Shown here: in pieces, positions 1 to 6,326 of the stretch
How positions within the stretch are numbered: the first letter of the stretch is position 1
Layout: each line of letters begins with the position of its first letter
Source of the DNA: DATMGU01 sp035555315
GTDB lineage: Bacteria > Pseudomonadota > Alphaproteobacteria > ATCC43930 > CGMCC-115725
Assembly: GCA_035555315.1 (NCBI GenBank)
Contig: DATMGU010000058.1
Location: 1-9,177, forward strand
Direction of reading: 5' to 3'
DNA: 9,177 nucleotides
Position numbers and translations under genes: made by a program
Notes under the pieces: model-generated
The model's database searches: none
What the model was told of the DNA's origin: nothing
What the model saw: the letters and a program-made list of their open reading frames with translations, nothing else

Positions 1-129
1 TGACGCCGGCGGTGCCGAGGGTGCGGGTGCTTGGGCGGGCACCGGCGGTGGATCCTCGGCCCCGGCCGGGATGGTTGTCGACAGCGACAGCAACAGCGCT
101 GTCGCCAGTGTGACACCCCGACAGCTCAT
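1..129 (-). CDS. N-terminus of an exported protein (partial, function unknown)
   Basis: A minus-strand reading frame opens at ATG 129-127 and stays open to the window edge, giving 43 residues. The N-terminus begins MSCRG, followed by a hydrophobic stretch (about residues 6-21) and then PAGAE, a good signal peptidase I site after residue 24 (AGA|E). The mature part starts with a Pro/Ala-rich linker (residues 26-43), typical of exported proteins before a folded domain. There is no lipobox, since the only Cys is residue 3. The start lies one base after the TGA of the ABC exporter (TGA-G-ATG), so the two are almost certainly co-transcribed and probably translationally coupled. The ribosome binding site is weak. 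I infer a periplasmic or secreted partner of the exporter cluster; nothing in the visible part names a family. Confidence 0.7.
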   Translation of the reverse strand, partial: MSCRGVTLATALLLSLSTTIPAGAEDPPPVPAQAPAPSAPPAS

Positions 130-130
130 C

Positions 131-1891
131 TCAAGGGGCCGCCGTTCCCGCGAACTGCCGGCCGTACATCTTGCTGTAGACGCCCTTGCTCCGCACCAGC
201 TCGGCCGGCACGCCATCCTCGATGATCCGCCCCCGCTCCAGCACGACGATCCGGTCGAACGAGTTGAGCGTCGAGAGCCGATGGGCGATCGCCACCACCG
301 TGCGGCCTTTCAGCAGGCGCATCAGCGCCTCCTGGATCGATTGCTCGGATTCGGTGTCAAGTGCCGAGGTCGCCTCATCCAAGAGGATGATCGGGGCGTC
401 CCGCAGAAATGCGCGCGCGATCGCCAGCCGTTGGCGCTGGCCGCCCGACAGCTTCAGACCGCGCTCGCCGACGACGGTGTCGAAGCCTTCCGGCAACCGA
501 GCGATGAATTCCGTGCATCGGGCCGCCTCGGCCGCCTGATACACCTCGGCATCCGTCGCATCCGGCCGGCCATAGCGCAGGTTCTCCAGCACCGAACGGT
601 GGAACAGCGAAATGTCCTGCTGAACCAGCGCGATCGATTGCCGCAGGCTCTCTTGCGTGACATGGGCGATGTTCTGCTCGTCGATCAGCACATGGCCGTA
701 TTCCGGGTCGTAGAACCGTTGTAGCAGGGCGAAGATCGTCGATTTGCCGGCGCCCGACCTGCCGACCAGACCGACTTTCTGGCCGGCGGGAATGACCAGC
801 TTGAACTCCTGCAGCACCCGCTCGCCGTTGGGATAGCTGAACGATACGGAGTCGAAGGTGATCGAGCCGCCGAGCTTGATCAGCGGCGCCGCATCGGGCG
901 CGTCCTTCATCTCGTGCGGCAGGGCCAGGACCTGCACCGCCTCGCCAAGCTTGGCGAATTGTTGGACGACATCGACCAGGGCCATGGCGAGATCACGCGA
1001 CGCGTGCAGCACCGTGAAACCCAGTGTCGTCGTCAACACCACATCGCCCGTTGTGATGCCGCCCCCGCGCCACAGCATGATCGACCAGACCAGCACGCCA
1101 GCGGTCACGACGAACACCGAGAGGGCATGGAACAGGCGCAGCCGCTCGATCGATTTCAGGCTGGCCCGCTGCGCCGACATCTCGCCTTGGATGCGCTTTT
1201 CCAAGCGGGCATGTTCGCGACCGGCGGCGCCGAAGGTGCGCACCAACCCGATATTGCTGACGACATCGGTCAATTCGCCGCTGACCGCGGCCGCTTTTCC
1301 TGCGAACCGCTCGTGAAGATGGTTATTGCGGATGGCTAGCCGGCCGATCACCGCGCCCAGCACCATGACGATGACGGTTAGGACGGCTGTCATTTGCCAA
1401 TCGATGATGCCCAGCAAGCCGATGCTGCTGAGCACGGCGATGGCCGGTGGGATCGTCGTCCAGGTCAGCGAGTTTTCGATGGTGAAAGATGCGTTGGCGG
1501 CGGTGGTGATCCGTCCGGCCAAGGCACCGGGAAACTGATCGGTGAAGTATTGGGTGCCATGGCCCGACAGATGCTTGAAGAGATCGAGGCGCAGATCACC
1601 GCCGACTGCGACGAAGACATAGGTCGCCACCCACCCCGCGACCCGCCAAAGCAAATTGTCGCCGGCAACGAGGCCAAGCAGAAGGGTTACCGCCATTGCT
1701 AATTGGCGGTCCGTCGGCTTGCCCATGCTCAGAACATCGACCAGGTTCTTGACGGCGTATTGCGAGCCGATCGCGCAGCCGACGGCGGCGAGGACGGCTA
1801 TCAATACGACAAGATGGCCGAGCAACCGGCGTCCGACATAGTGCAGCAGAAAGCGGGCGGGACCGCGCGATGCGTAAGTCGGCAAAGACAT
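131..1891 (-). CDS. ABCB-type ABC exporter (fused permease and ATPase), 586 aa
   Basis: This is a half-transporter of the type I exporter (MsbA/ABCB) class, which works as a homo- or heterodimer in the inner membrane. The transmembrane domain spans about residues 20-310, with hydrophobic segments near 23-42, 65-97, 145-183 and 254-300. The ATPase domain follows. It has Walker A GRSGAGKST (377-385), a Q-loop Gln near 424, signature LSGGQ (481-485), Walker B IILLDEATSALD (501-512) and the H-loop His in IAHR (537), so all key residues are present. I chose ATG 1891 because GGAGG lies about 4 bases upstream; the frame extends further upstream but without comparable support. The gene follows the debranching-type enzyme and directly abuts the exported-protein gene. 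The substrate cannot be read from sequence. Context suggests a glycan or glycoside, in the manner of NdvA/ChvA glucan exporters, but lipids or peptides remain possible. Confidence 0.9.
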   Translation of the reverse strand: MSLPTYASRGPARFLLHYVGRRLLGHLVVLIAVLAAVGCAIGSQYAVKNLVDVLSMGKPTDRQLAMAVTLLLGLVAGDNLLWRVAGWVATYVFVAVGGDLRLDLFKHLSGHGTQYFTDQFPGALAGRITTAANASFTIENSLTWTTIPPAIAVLSSIGLLGIIDWQMTAVLTVIVMVLGAVIGRLAIRNNHLHERFAGKAAAVSGELTDVVSNIGLVRTFGAAGREHARLEKRIQGEMSAQRASLKSIERLRLFHALSVFVVTAGVLVWSIMLWRGGGITTGDVVLTTTLGFTVLHASRDLAMALVDVVQQFAKLGEAVQVLALPHEMKDAPDAAPLIKLGGSITFDSVSFSYPNGERVLQEFKLVIPAGQKVGLVGRSGAGKSTIFALLQRFYDPEYGHVLIDEQNIAHVTQESLRQSIALVQQDISLFHRSVLENLRYGRPDATDAEVYQAAEAARCTEFIARLPEGFDTVVGERGLKLSGGQRQRLAIARAFLRDAPIILLDEATSALDTESEQSIQEALMRLLKGRTVVAIAHRLSTLNSFDRIVVLERGRIIEDGVPAELVRSKGVYSKMYGRQFAGTAAP

Positions 1892-1963
1892 AAGGCCTCC
1901 GGTTAATGGGCCCGGTCGAAGGCGTCGGCGAACCAACATCCTGGCACGCTGACGTGCAATCCA

Positions 1964-1995
1964 AGGCCCTCGGGGAACGGTGCGACCCAGGGCCT
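1964..1995 (-). terminator. stem-loop directly after the debranching-enzyme stop codon
   Basis: AGGCCCT (1964-1970) and AGGGCCT (1989-1995) are perfect complements. With one bulged base the stem extends by 3 bp (1972-1974 with 1986-1988), leaving an 11-base loop. On the minus-strand transcript it starts one base after the TAG at 1999-1997 and is followed only by a weak T-containing stretch (TTGGATT). It may be a leaky terminator, or a stabilising or processing stem that sets different levels for the exporter downstream. Confidence 0.4.
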
Positions 1996-1996
1996 G

Positions 1997-4156
1997 CTAG
2001 GTGGTGAACACCAGTTTGACCGGTCCGTCCTGCCGGACGACCTCGATTGCGACGGTTTCATCCCTACGGCGAAGCTTCAGGTCGACATGGGTGTCTCCGA
2101 CCTTAAGATTGGTGATCAGCAGATCATCCATCCAGGTCGGCAAGATTGGTCGGGTGAAATGGATCTGGCCGAGTTGCGGCGCGAACGAGATGCCTAGGAT
2201 GGCACCCAGACCGGCGAACGCCGTGGCCGAGGACCAGGCCTGCGGGCTGCAGGCTACCGGATAGCCGGTCGGCCCGGTGCCCCACCGTCTGTCGAAACCG
2301 CAGAACAACTCGGGCATGCGGCGAAGGTCCATGAACAGCGCCGCGTCGAACAACCCGGTCAGCAGGCGGAGCAACGGTTCCCGCAGGCCATAGCGGCCGA
2401 AGCCCAGGGCGATCATGCCGTTATCGTGCGGCCAGACCGATCCATTGTGATAGGACATCGGGTTGTAGCGGGCCTCGGTCTTGGCGATCGTGCGGATCCC
2501 CCAGCGCGAGAACGATGTGTCGCTCATCAGCGTCTCGGCCACCCGCTTCGCCCGGCTCGCCGATGCGAGACCGCCCAGCAGCACGTGGCCGGCATTGGAT
2601 GCGCGCACCCTGCACGGCCGCTTGGCGCCGTCGAGCGCCAGTGCATAGGTGCCGAGATCCTCCAGCCAAAAGGCCGCCTCGAACCGTTGCCTCAGGGTTT
2701 CCGCCGCCGCGCAAAGGTCGCTGTGCCGCGCGGCGTCGCCGAGAGCGATCGAGAGGTCGGCGGCACCGCGATAGGCGGCATAGGCATAGGCTTGCACTTC
2801 CGCGAGCGCGATCGGCGCTTCGGCCAAGGTGCCATCGGCATGGAAGACCGCGTCTTTGCTATCCTTCCAGCCCTGGTTCACCAGGCCGTTCACGGACTTC
2901 CGATCGTATTCGAGAAAGCCGTCGCCATCCGGGTCGCCGTAGCGCGCCATCCAGCCAAGCGCCGCCTCGATGTTCGGCCATAGCTCTCGGATGAGATCGA
3001 GATCGGCGGTGCGCTCGAAATAGGCGGCCGCCAGCATGACGAAGAGCGGGGTGGAATCGACGCTGCCGTAATAGAGGCTGAACGGCACCTCGCCCAGGAT
3101 CGCCATCTCGCCCTTGCGCGTCTCGTGCAGGATCTTACCCGGTTCGGCATCCGCCGCCGGATCCAGCACCGTCGCCTGGTTCGCGGCCAGAAACCGCAAG
3201 GTGCCTGATGCCAAGGTCGGGTCCAGCCAGAGGCACTCCAAGGCCGTGATGATGCCGTCGCGGCCGAAGGCGGTGGAGAACCACGGGATGCCGGCATAGG
3301 CGTAGAGCCCTTGCGGCGTCTCGGTCACCAACATGTCGAGATCGGCGCGTGACCGGTTCAACCAGTCGTTGAACGCCTCGTTGCTGCTGTGCAGCCCCGC
3401 GGCGCGCGCCTGTCGCTGGCCCGCCCGGACGGCCGCCACTGCCATGCTCGCTTCCCGCGATGCGCTGCTGGGTGCTACACCTTGCTGTTCGCAATGGAGC
3501 GTCATGCCAATGGTCCGGCTGCCGCCGGGTGGTAGCTTGATCGACCAGCGGGCGCTCCGCCGCGTCCCCGCCATGTCGGGCGGCGGATCGAATTCGAAAG
3601 ACGCCCGGCGCACGGTGTCGTCGAGACCGCCATAGGCCAGCACCGGACCAGCCGGTCGCGCCTCGTCCGGCAGCAACAAGCCGCGCCGTGGTCGGATTGA
3701 CCCGCGCACCTCGAACATATCGACGAAGTCCGCATCGTAGCTCAGCCCGAGCGAAAACTCCGCGGTCAGCTCGCCGAAGTTTTCCAGATACCAGGTCTCG
3801 AAGACCGTATCCGTGCCCAGCACGATGGAGCGCAGGATATGCACCGTCTCCTTGGCCAGACGGTGGTCGCCCGGCATGGTTAGCTCGGGGTTGGCGAGAT
3901 CGACTTCCAGCATCGCGTTGTCCTCGGTCACGGTCGAGGACAACAACAGCGGCCGGATGCCGTCTATGGTCAGCGCCGAATAGGCGAGGTATCGGGTGTC
4001 CCGAAAGAAGACGCCTTCCGCGGATGGCCCGCTCGCCTGGATATTGCCGAACGGATCCAGCACGGCGAAGGTGTCGGCGTTTTTCAAGACGCGCGGCCGA
4101 TAGGTCGCGGCCGGTGACGGCGGCGCGTCGAGCTGGGAGGCGAGTTGTCCCGTCAA
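1997..4156 (-). CDS. amylo-alpha-1,6-glucosidase / glycogen-debranching-like glycosidase, 719 aa
   Basis: This is a cytosolic-looking enzyme with no signal peptide, expected to hydrolyse alpha-glucosidic linkages. An N-terminal beta-sandwich of the GDE_N_bis type covers about residues 25-220 (NADTFAVLDPFGNI, then FFRDTRYL). An (alpha/alpha)6-barrel glycosidase domain follows, about 255-665. Barrel landmarks are PWFSTAFGRDG (291-301), QGWKDSKDA (428-436), YHNGSVWPHDNGMIALG (569-585) and CSPQAWS (636-642). The acidic residues in FGRDG and GWKDS are candidates for substrate binding or catalysis. Length suits the bacterial family. The start is TTG with a GGAG about 11 bases upstream, and the frame stays open upstream towards the glycosyltransferase stop, so the start is uncertain. 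The gene lies 56 bases after the GT4 gene, on the same strand. It could act on a glucan made by the neighbour rather than on glycogen; no glycogen synthase, branching enzyme or phosphorylase gene is in view. Confidence 0.9.
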   Translation of the reverse strand: MTGQLASQLDAPPSPAATYRPRVLKNADTFAVLDPFGNIQASGPSAEGVFFRDTRYLAYSALTIDGIRPLLLSSTVTEDNAMLEVDLANPELTMPGDHRLAKETVHILRSIVLGTDTVFETWYLENFGELTAEFSLGLSYDADFVDMFEVRGSIRPRRGLLLPDEARPAGPVLAYGGLDDTVRRASFEFDPPPDMAGTRRSARWSIKLPPGGSRTIGMTLHCEQQGVAPSSASREASMAVAAVRAGQRQARAAGLHSSNEAFNDWLNRSRADLDMLVTETPQGLYAYAGIPWFSTAFGRDGIITALECLWLDPTLASGTLRFLAANQATVLDPAADAEPGKILHETRKGEMAILGEVPFSLYYGSVDSTPLFVMLAAAYFERTADLDLIRELWPNIEAALGWMARYGDPDGDGFLEYDRKSVNGLVNQGWKDSKDAVFHADGTLAEAPIALAEVQAYAYAAYRGAADLSIALGDAARHSDLCAAAETLRQRFEAAFWLEDLGTYALALDGAKRPCRVRASNAGHVLLGGLASASRAKRVAETLMSDTSFSRWGIRTIAKTEARYNPMSYHNGSVWPHDNGMIALGFGRYGLREPLLRLLTGLFDAALFMDLRRMPELFCGFDRRWGTGPTGYPVACSPQAWSSATAFAGLGAILGISFAPQLGQIHFTRPILPTWMDDLLITNLKVGDTHVDLKLRRRDETVAIEVVRQDGPVKLVFTT

Positions 4157-4212
4157 GGGGTCACGAACTCCGGGGCTTCGGATTGATAGGGGGCTGCGGT
4201 GGTGCCACGAGG

Positions 4213-5262
4213 TCAGATGGCCTCCCGCAAGAGGTGCTTGCCCGCGATCAGTCGGCGATAGATCTGGACGTAATCCTCGGCCATCCGGCGCGCCGTGAAG
4301 CGCTTGTCGAAGACCTGCCGGATGCGCGGGCGTTCCAGGCTCGGCAGCTTTTTGACGGCGGCCACTGCTTCGTCCTCATTGCCGACGATGAAGCCGGTAA
4401 TGCCCTCGTCAATCACTTCCGGAACCGATCCGTTGCGCATCGCGATCACCGGCGTGCCACATGCCATGGCCTCGATCATCACCAAGCCAAAGGGCTCGGA
4501 CCAGGCGATCGGGAAGATCAAACCGGCCGCGTTGCCCAAGAATTCACTCTTATCCTCATCGCCGATTTCGCCGATGAACTCGACATGCGCCTGGCTCAGC
4601 AGCGGCTCGATCACCTCGGCGAAATAGAGCCGGTCGACAGCGTCGACCTTCGCCGCGATTTTCAACGGCAGGCCGGACCGGGCGGCGATTCGGATCGCAG
4701 CATCAGGTGCTTTTTCCGGCGAAATCCGCCCCAGAAAAGCCAGATACCCACCGGCTCCCGACCCGGCGCGCAGCAGGTTCTGCGGCAGACCGTGCGGCAC
4801 CGTGGCAACGTAGTTCGCCGATGCCAGAGGCTGGCGTTGCGAGTCCGAAATCGATACCACGGGGACGTCGCCGAACGCGGTATAGAGCGGCCGCAATTCA
4901 GGCAGATCGAGCCGGCCATGCAGCGTCGTGACATAGGGAATGCCGGTACGGCGGAGTACCGGAAAGCCGAAATAATCGATATGCAGATGCACGATGTCGA
5001 AGTCCTCGACACGACGTGCGAGGTTCTCCAGCATCAGGACGAGCGGCGCCATATGGTCGCGTATCGTCGCATCGAGCCGCAGGGCCCTTGGCCACATCGG
5101 TTCGAGCTGGGCGGTCGTGACACTGTCTCCGCTGGCGAACAGCGTGACGTCGTGCCCCAGTGCCACCAGCTCGTCGGTGAGATACGCGACGATCCGCTCG
5201 GTCCCGCCATAGAGCTTCGGCGGAACGGCTTCCATTAACGGCGCGACTTGAGCGATCTTCAT
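4213..5262 (-). CDS. GT4-family glycosyltransferase (AviGT4-like), 349 aa
   Basis: This is a GT-B fold retaining glycosyltransferase that moves a sugar from a nucleotide-sugar donor. The N-terminal Rossmann-like domain carries the acceptor-side motif YGGTER (residues 18-23) and VALGHDVTLFASGDS. The C-terminal donor domain carries GRISPEK (178-184, with the conserved Arg and Lys) and the EX7E motif in SEPFGLVMIEAMACGTPVIA (Glu 256 and Glu 264). The whole resembles the group often annotated as AviGT4-like. I chose ATG 5262 because GGGAGG lies 6 bases upstream and MKIAQVAPL is the usual family N-terminus; an ATG 33 bases further out lacks this. No membrane anchor is seen. It is first in the minus-strand cluster and sits about 70 bases after the predicted start of an EcfG-type transcript. 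Donor and acceptor are not predictable from the sequence. Confidence 0.92.
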   Translation of the reverse strand: MKIAQVAPLMEAVPPKLYGGTERIVAYLTDELVALGHDVTLFASGDSVTTAQLEPMWPRALRLDATIRDHMAPLVLMLENLARRVEDFDIVHLHIDYFGFPVLRRTGIPYVTTLHGRLDLPELRPLYTAFGDVPVVSISDSQRQPLASANYVATVPHGLPQNLLRAGSGAGGYLAFLGRISPEKAPDAAIRIAARSGLPLKIAAKVDAVDRLYFAEVIEPLLSQAHVEFIGEIGDEDKSEFLGNAAGLIFPIAWSEPFGLVMIEAMACGTPVIAMRNGSVPEVIDEGITGFIVGNEDEAVAAVKKLPSLERPRIRQVFDKRFTARRMAEDYVQIYRRLIAGKHLLREAI

Positions 5263-5304
5263 TCCACCTCCCGGTTTACAGCCGACCATCGGCACATGGC
5301 CGAG

Positions 5305-5350
5305 GGGTCCTTGCCGTTAAATCGGCTGTCGGTGGGTTAACGGCGGACCC
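5305..5350. repeat. long interrupted dyad overlapping the EcfG -10 element
   Basis: The left arm is GGGTCC (5305-5310), TT, then GCCGTTAA (5313-5320). The right arm is TTAACGGC (5337-5344) followed by GGACCC (5345-5350). All 14 bases pair, with only the TT bulged, around a 16-base centre. The right arm contains the CGTT -10 element of the minus-strand promoter, and the predicted transcription start falls in the centre. RNA from that start cannot form the stem; read-through RNA from the PAS gene could. Confidence 0.6.
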
Positions 5351-5363
5351 GCGGGAGCGTTCC
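5339..5363 (-). promoter_or_regulatory. sigma-EcfG (general stress response) promoter
   Basis: On the minus strand, GGAAC (5363-5359) is followed by exactly 16 bases and CGTT (5342-5339). This is an exact match to the alphaproteobacterial EcfG consensus, GGAAC-N16/17-CGTT. Transcription would start near 5330-5334, leaving a leader of about 70 bases before the glycosyltransferase ATG at 5262. The position is right: intergenic, correct strand, upstream of the first gene of the cluster. Confidence 0.8.
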
Positions 5364-5385
5364 GCTGCAGCGCAACAAAGTGACG

Positions 5386-6051
5386 CTAGGGATGACCGGT
5401 GGGTGTTTCGGGGTAGAATTCCCGTTCGAGATCGACGACGGAATGGGCGTAGGCGGCGGTCTTGCCGTCGAGCGGGAAAAACTCCACGAAATCGGAGGTG
5501 GCATTGCCCAGTCGGTGCAGTTCCAGCAAAACCATCAACCGGTTGACCCGCACGCCATCCTCGCCCAACGGCAGCACTAGATAATCTCGCACAGCCTGTT
5601 GAACGCGGAAGCCGGTGACCACGGAGGGGCGTTTGATCAGATGGGGGATGCCGGTCTGCCAGACCCGCCGATACGAGGCGATGGTCAGTGCCGCAAGTCG
5701 TGGCTCGGGTGCCTCCGACATCAATTTGCCGGTCATCTCCCGGCCGATATATTGGGCGATATTGGTGCCGAAGATGAGATAGCGAAAATCCGAGCCGTCA
5801 CCCTCGGCCTTCAGCATATGCAGGTCGCCGAGCCATGGTTTGAGGTCGAGTACATCGACATCTTGCCGCGCCGGCATGGGTTTGCCGTTCCGGCAAGCCA
5901 GCCACAAATCGAACAACGCGCGCTGCCGGACGCTGAGCAGGACCGCGTCGGATATCGGGTGTTTTTTCGCACGCGGTCCGTTCGGTGTTTTGTCTGGACG
6001 CGCTGAACGTTTGCTCTCGGCAGTCACCGGGTCCACCACTTTCACGGCCAT
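5386..6051 (-). CDS. PAS_5-domain protein (DUF1457 type), 221 aa
   Basis: This is a soluble protein with a single PAS-like domain over about residues 45-180 and a basic, low-complexity N-terminus (about 1-32). Family hallmarks are the KPMPARQDVDVLDLKPWLGDLHML stretch (residues 57-80, shown in part), DFRYLIFGTNIAQYIGREMTGK (88-109, shown in part), and a later strand region with YLVLPLGEDG. PAS_5 proteins are common in alphaproteobacteria and have no established reaction; a sensory or signalling role is assumed from the fold. There is no kinase, GGDEF or DNA-binding domain, so any output must go through a partner. The start ATG 6051 has a GGGGA 7 bases upstream. The gene ends just before the EcfG promoter of the glycosyltransferase cluster and runs the same way, so read-through is possible. 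Confidence 0.85.
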   Translation of the reverse strand: MAVKVVDPVTAESKRSARPDKTPNGPRAKKHPISDAVLLSVRQRALFDLWLACRNGKPMPARQDVDVLDLKPWLGDLHMLKAEGDGSDFRYLIFGTNIAQYIGREMTGKLMSEAPEPRLAALTIASYRRVWQTGIPHLIKRPSVVTGFRVQQAVRDYLVLPLGEDGVRVNRLMVLLELHRLGNATSDFVEFFPLDGKTAAYAHSVVDLEREFYPETPTGHP

Positions 6052-6059
6052 GGGCTATT

Positions 6060-6093
6060 CCCCGAAGTAAAAAATCGCCGATCTTCTTCGGGG
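6060..6093 (-). promoter_or_regulatory. possible hairpin masking the ribosome binding site of the PAS gene
   Basis: On the minus-strand transcript, CCCCGAAG (6093-6086) is perfectly complementary to CTTCGGGG (6067-6060), with an 18-base AU-rich loop. The second arm contains the GGGG of the Shine-Dalgarno sequence, 8-11 bases before ATG 6051. If formed, the 8-bp stem would hide the ribosome binding site. The large loop makes the stem only moderately stable, which would suit a switch. Inference from sequence only. Confidence 0.4.
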
Positions 6094-6125
6094 TCGCGAA
6101 GATTTTCCCGCCATGGTTGAATCCC

Positions 6126-6153
6126 AGTGTCGGTGATTTTCACGGCTAGTCAA
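6126..6153 (-). promoter_or_regulatory. possible housekeeping promoter for the PAS gene
   Basis: On the minus strand, TTGACT (6153-6148) is a 5/6 match to the -35 consensus, followed by 16 bases and GACACT (6131-6126), a weak -10. Transcription would begin near 6119, placing the hairpin at 6093-6060 in the leader. The -10 is poor, so this is tentative. Confidence 0.3.
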
Positions 6154-6326
6154 CCGTTTAGCGCCATAGTTTCGGTGGTCGGGTGATTGGGCTGTCGATG
6201 GGGTGGTTCGACGGCGAAGTGCCTCGCTCATTATTCGGGTCGCTAAGTTGAGCGATCATTAACTTCCATGGTGCATCGTGACGTCGGCGGCGCCACAGAT
6301 CGCCGTGAAATAAGGAATGGAACGCC

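Larger units (their letters stand above)
6052..6326. other. 275-bp divergent intergenic region
   Basis: This region lies between the leftward PAS gene and the rightward small gene and is less GC-rich than the coding DNA. It holds the hairpin and tentative promoter of the PAS gene described separately. For the rightward gene a weak candidate is TTCGAC (6207-6212), 16 bases, CATTAT (6229-6234). I see no EcfG motif here on either strand and no convincing small gene. Confidence 0.5.

Noticed and set aside
71..724. Open frame of 217 codons on the plus strand opposite the exporter ATPase domain
   Set aside because: It lies antisense to the conserved Walker and signature motifs and has no independent support.
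1944..1957. Small hairpin GCACG-CTGA-CGTGC between the debranching-enzyme and exporter genes
   Set aside because: Only 5 bp, no T-run and no relation to a start or stop codon; easily chance in GC-rich DNA.
3688..5238. Long open frame of about 516 codons on the plus strand opposite the glycosyltransferase and debranching-enzyme genes
   Set aside because: It is antisense to two well-recognised genes, Arg/Pro/Ser-rich with no family-like stretch, and spans their intergenic gap. It is a usual by-product of high-GC coding DNA.
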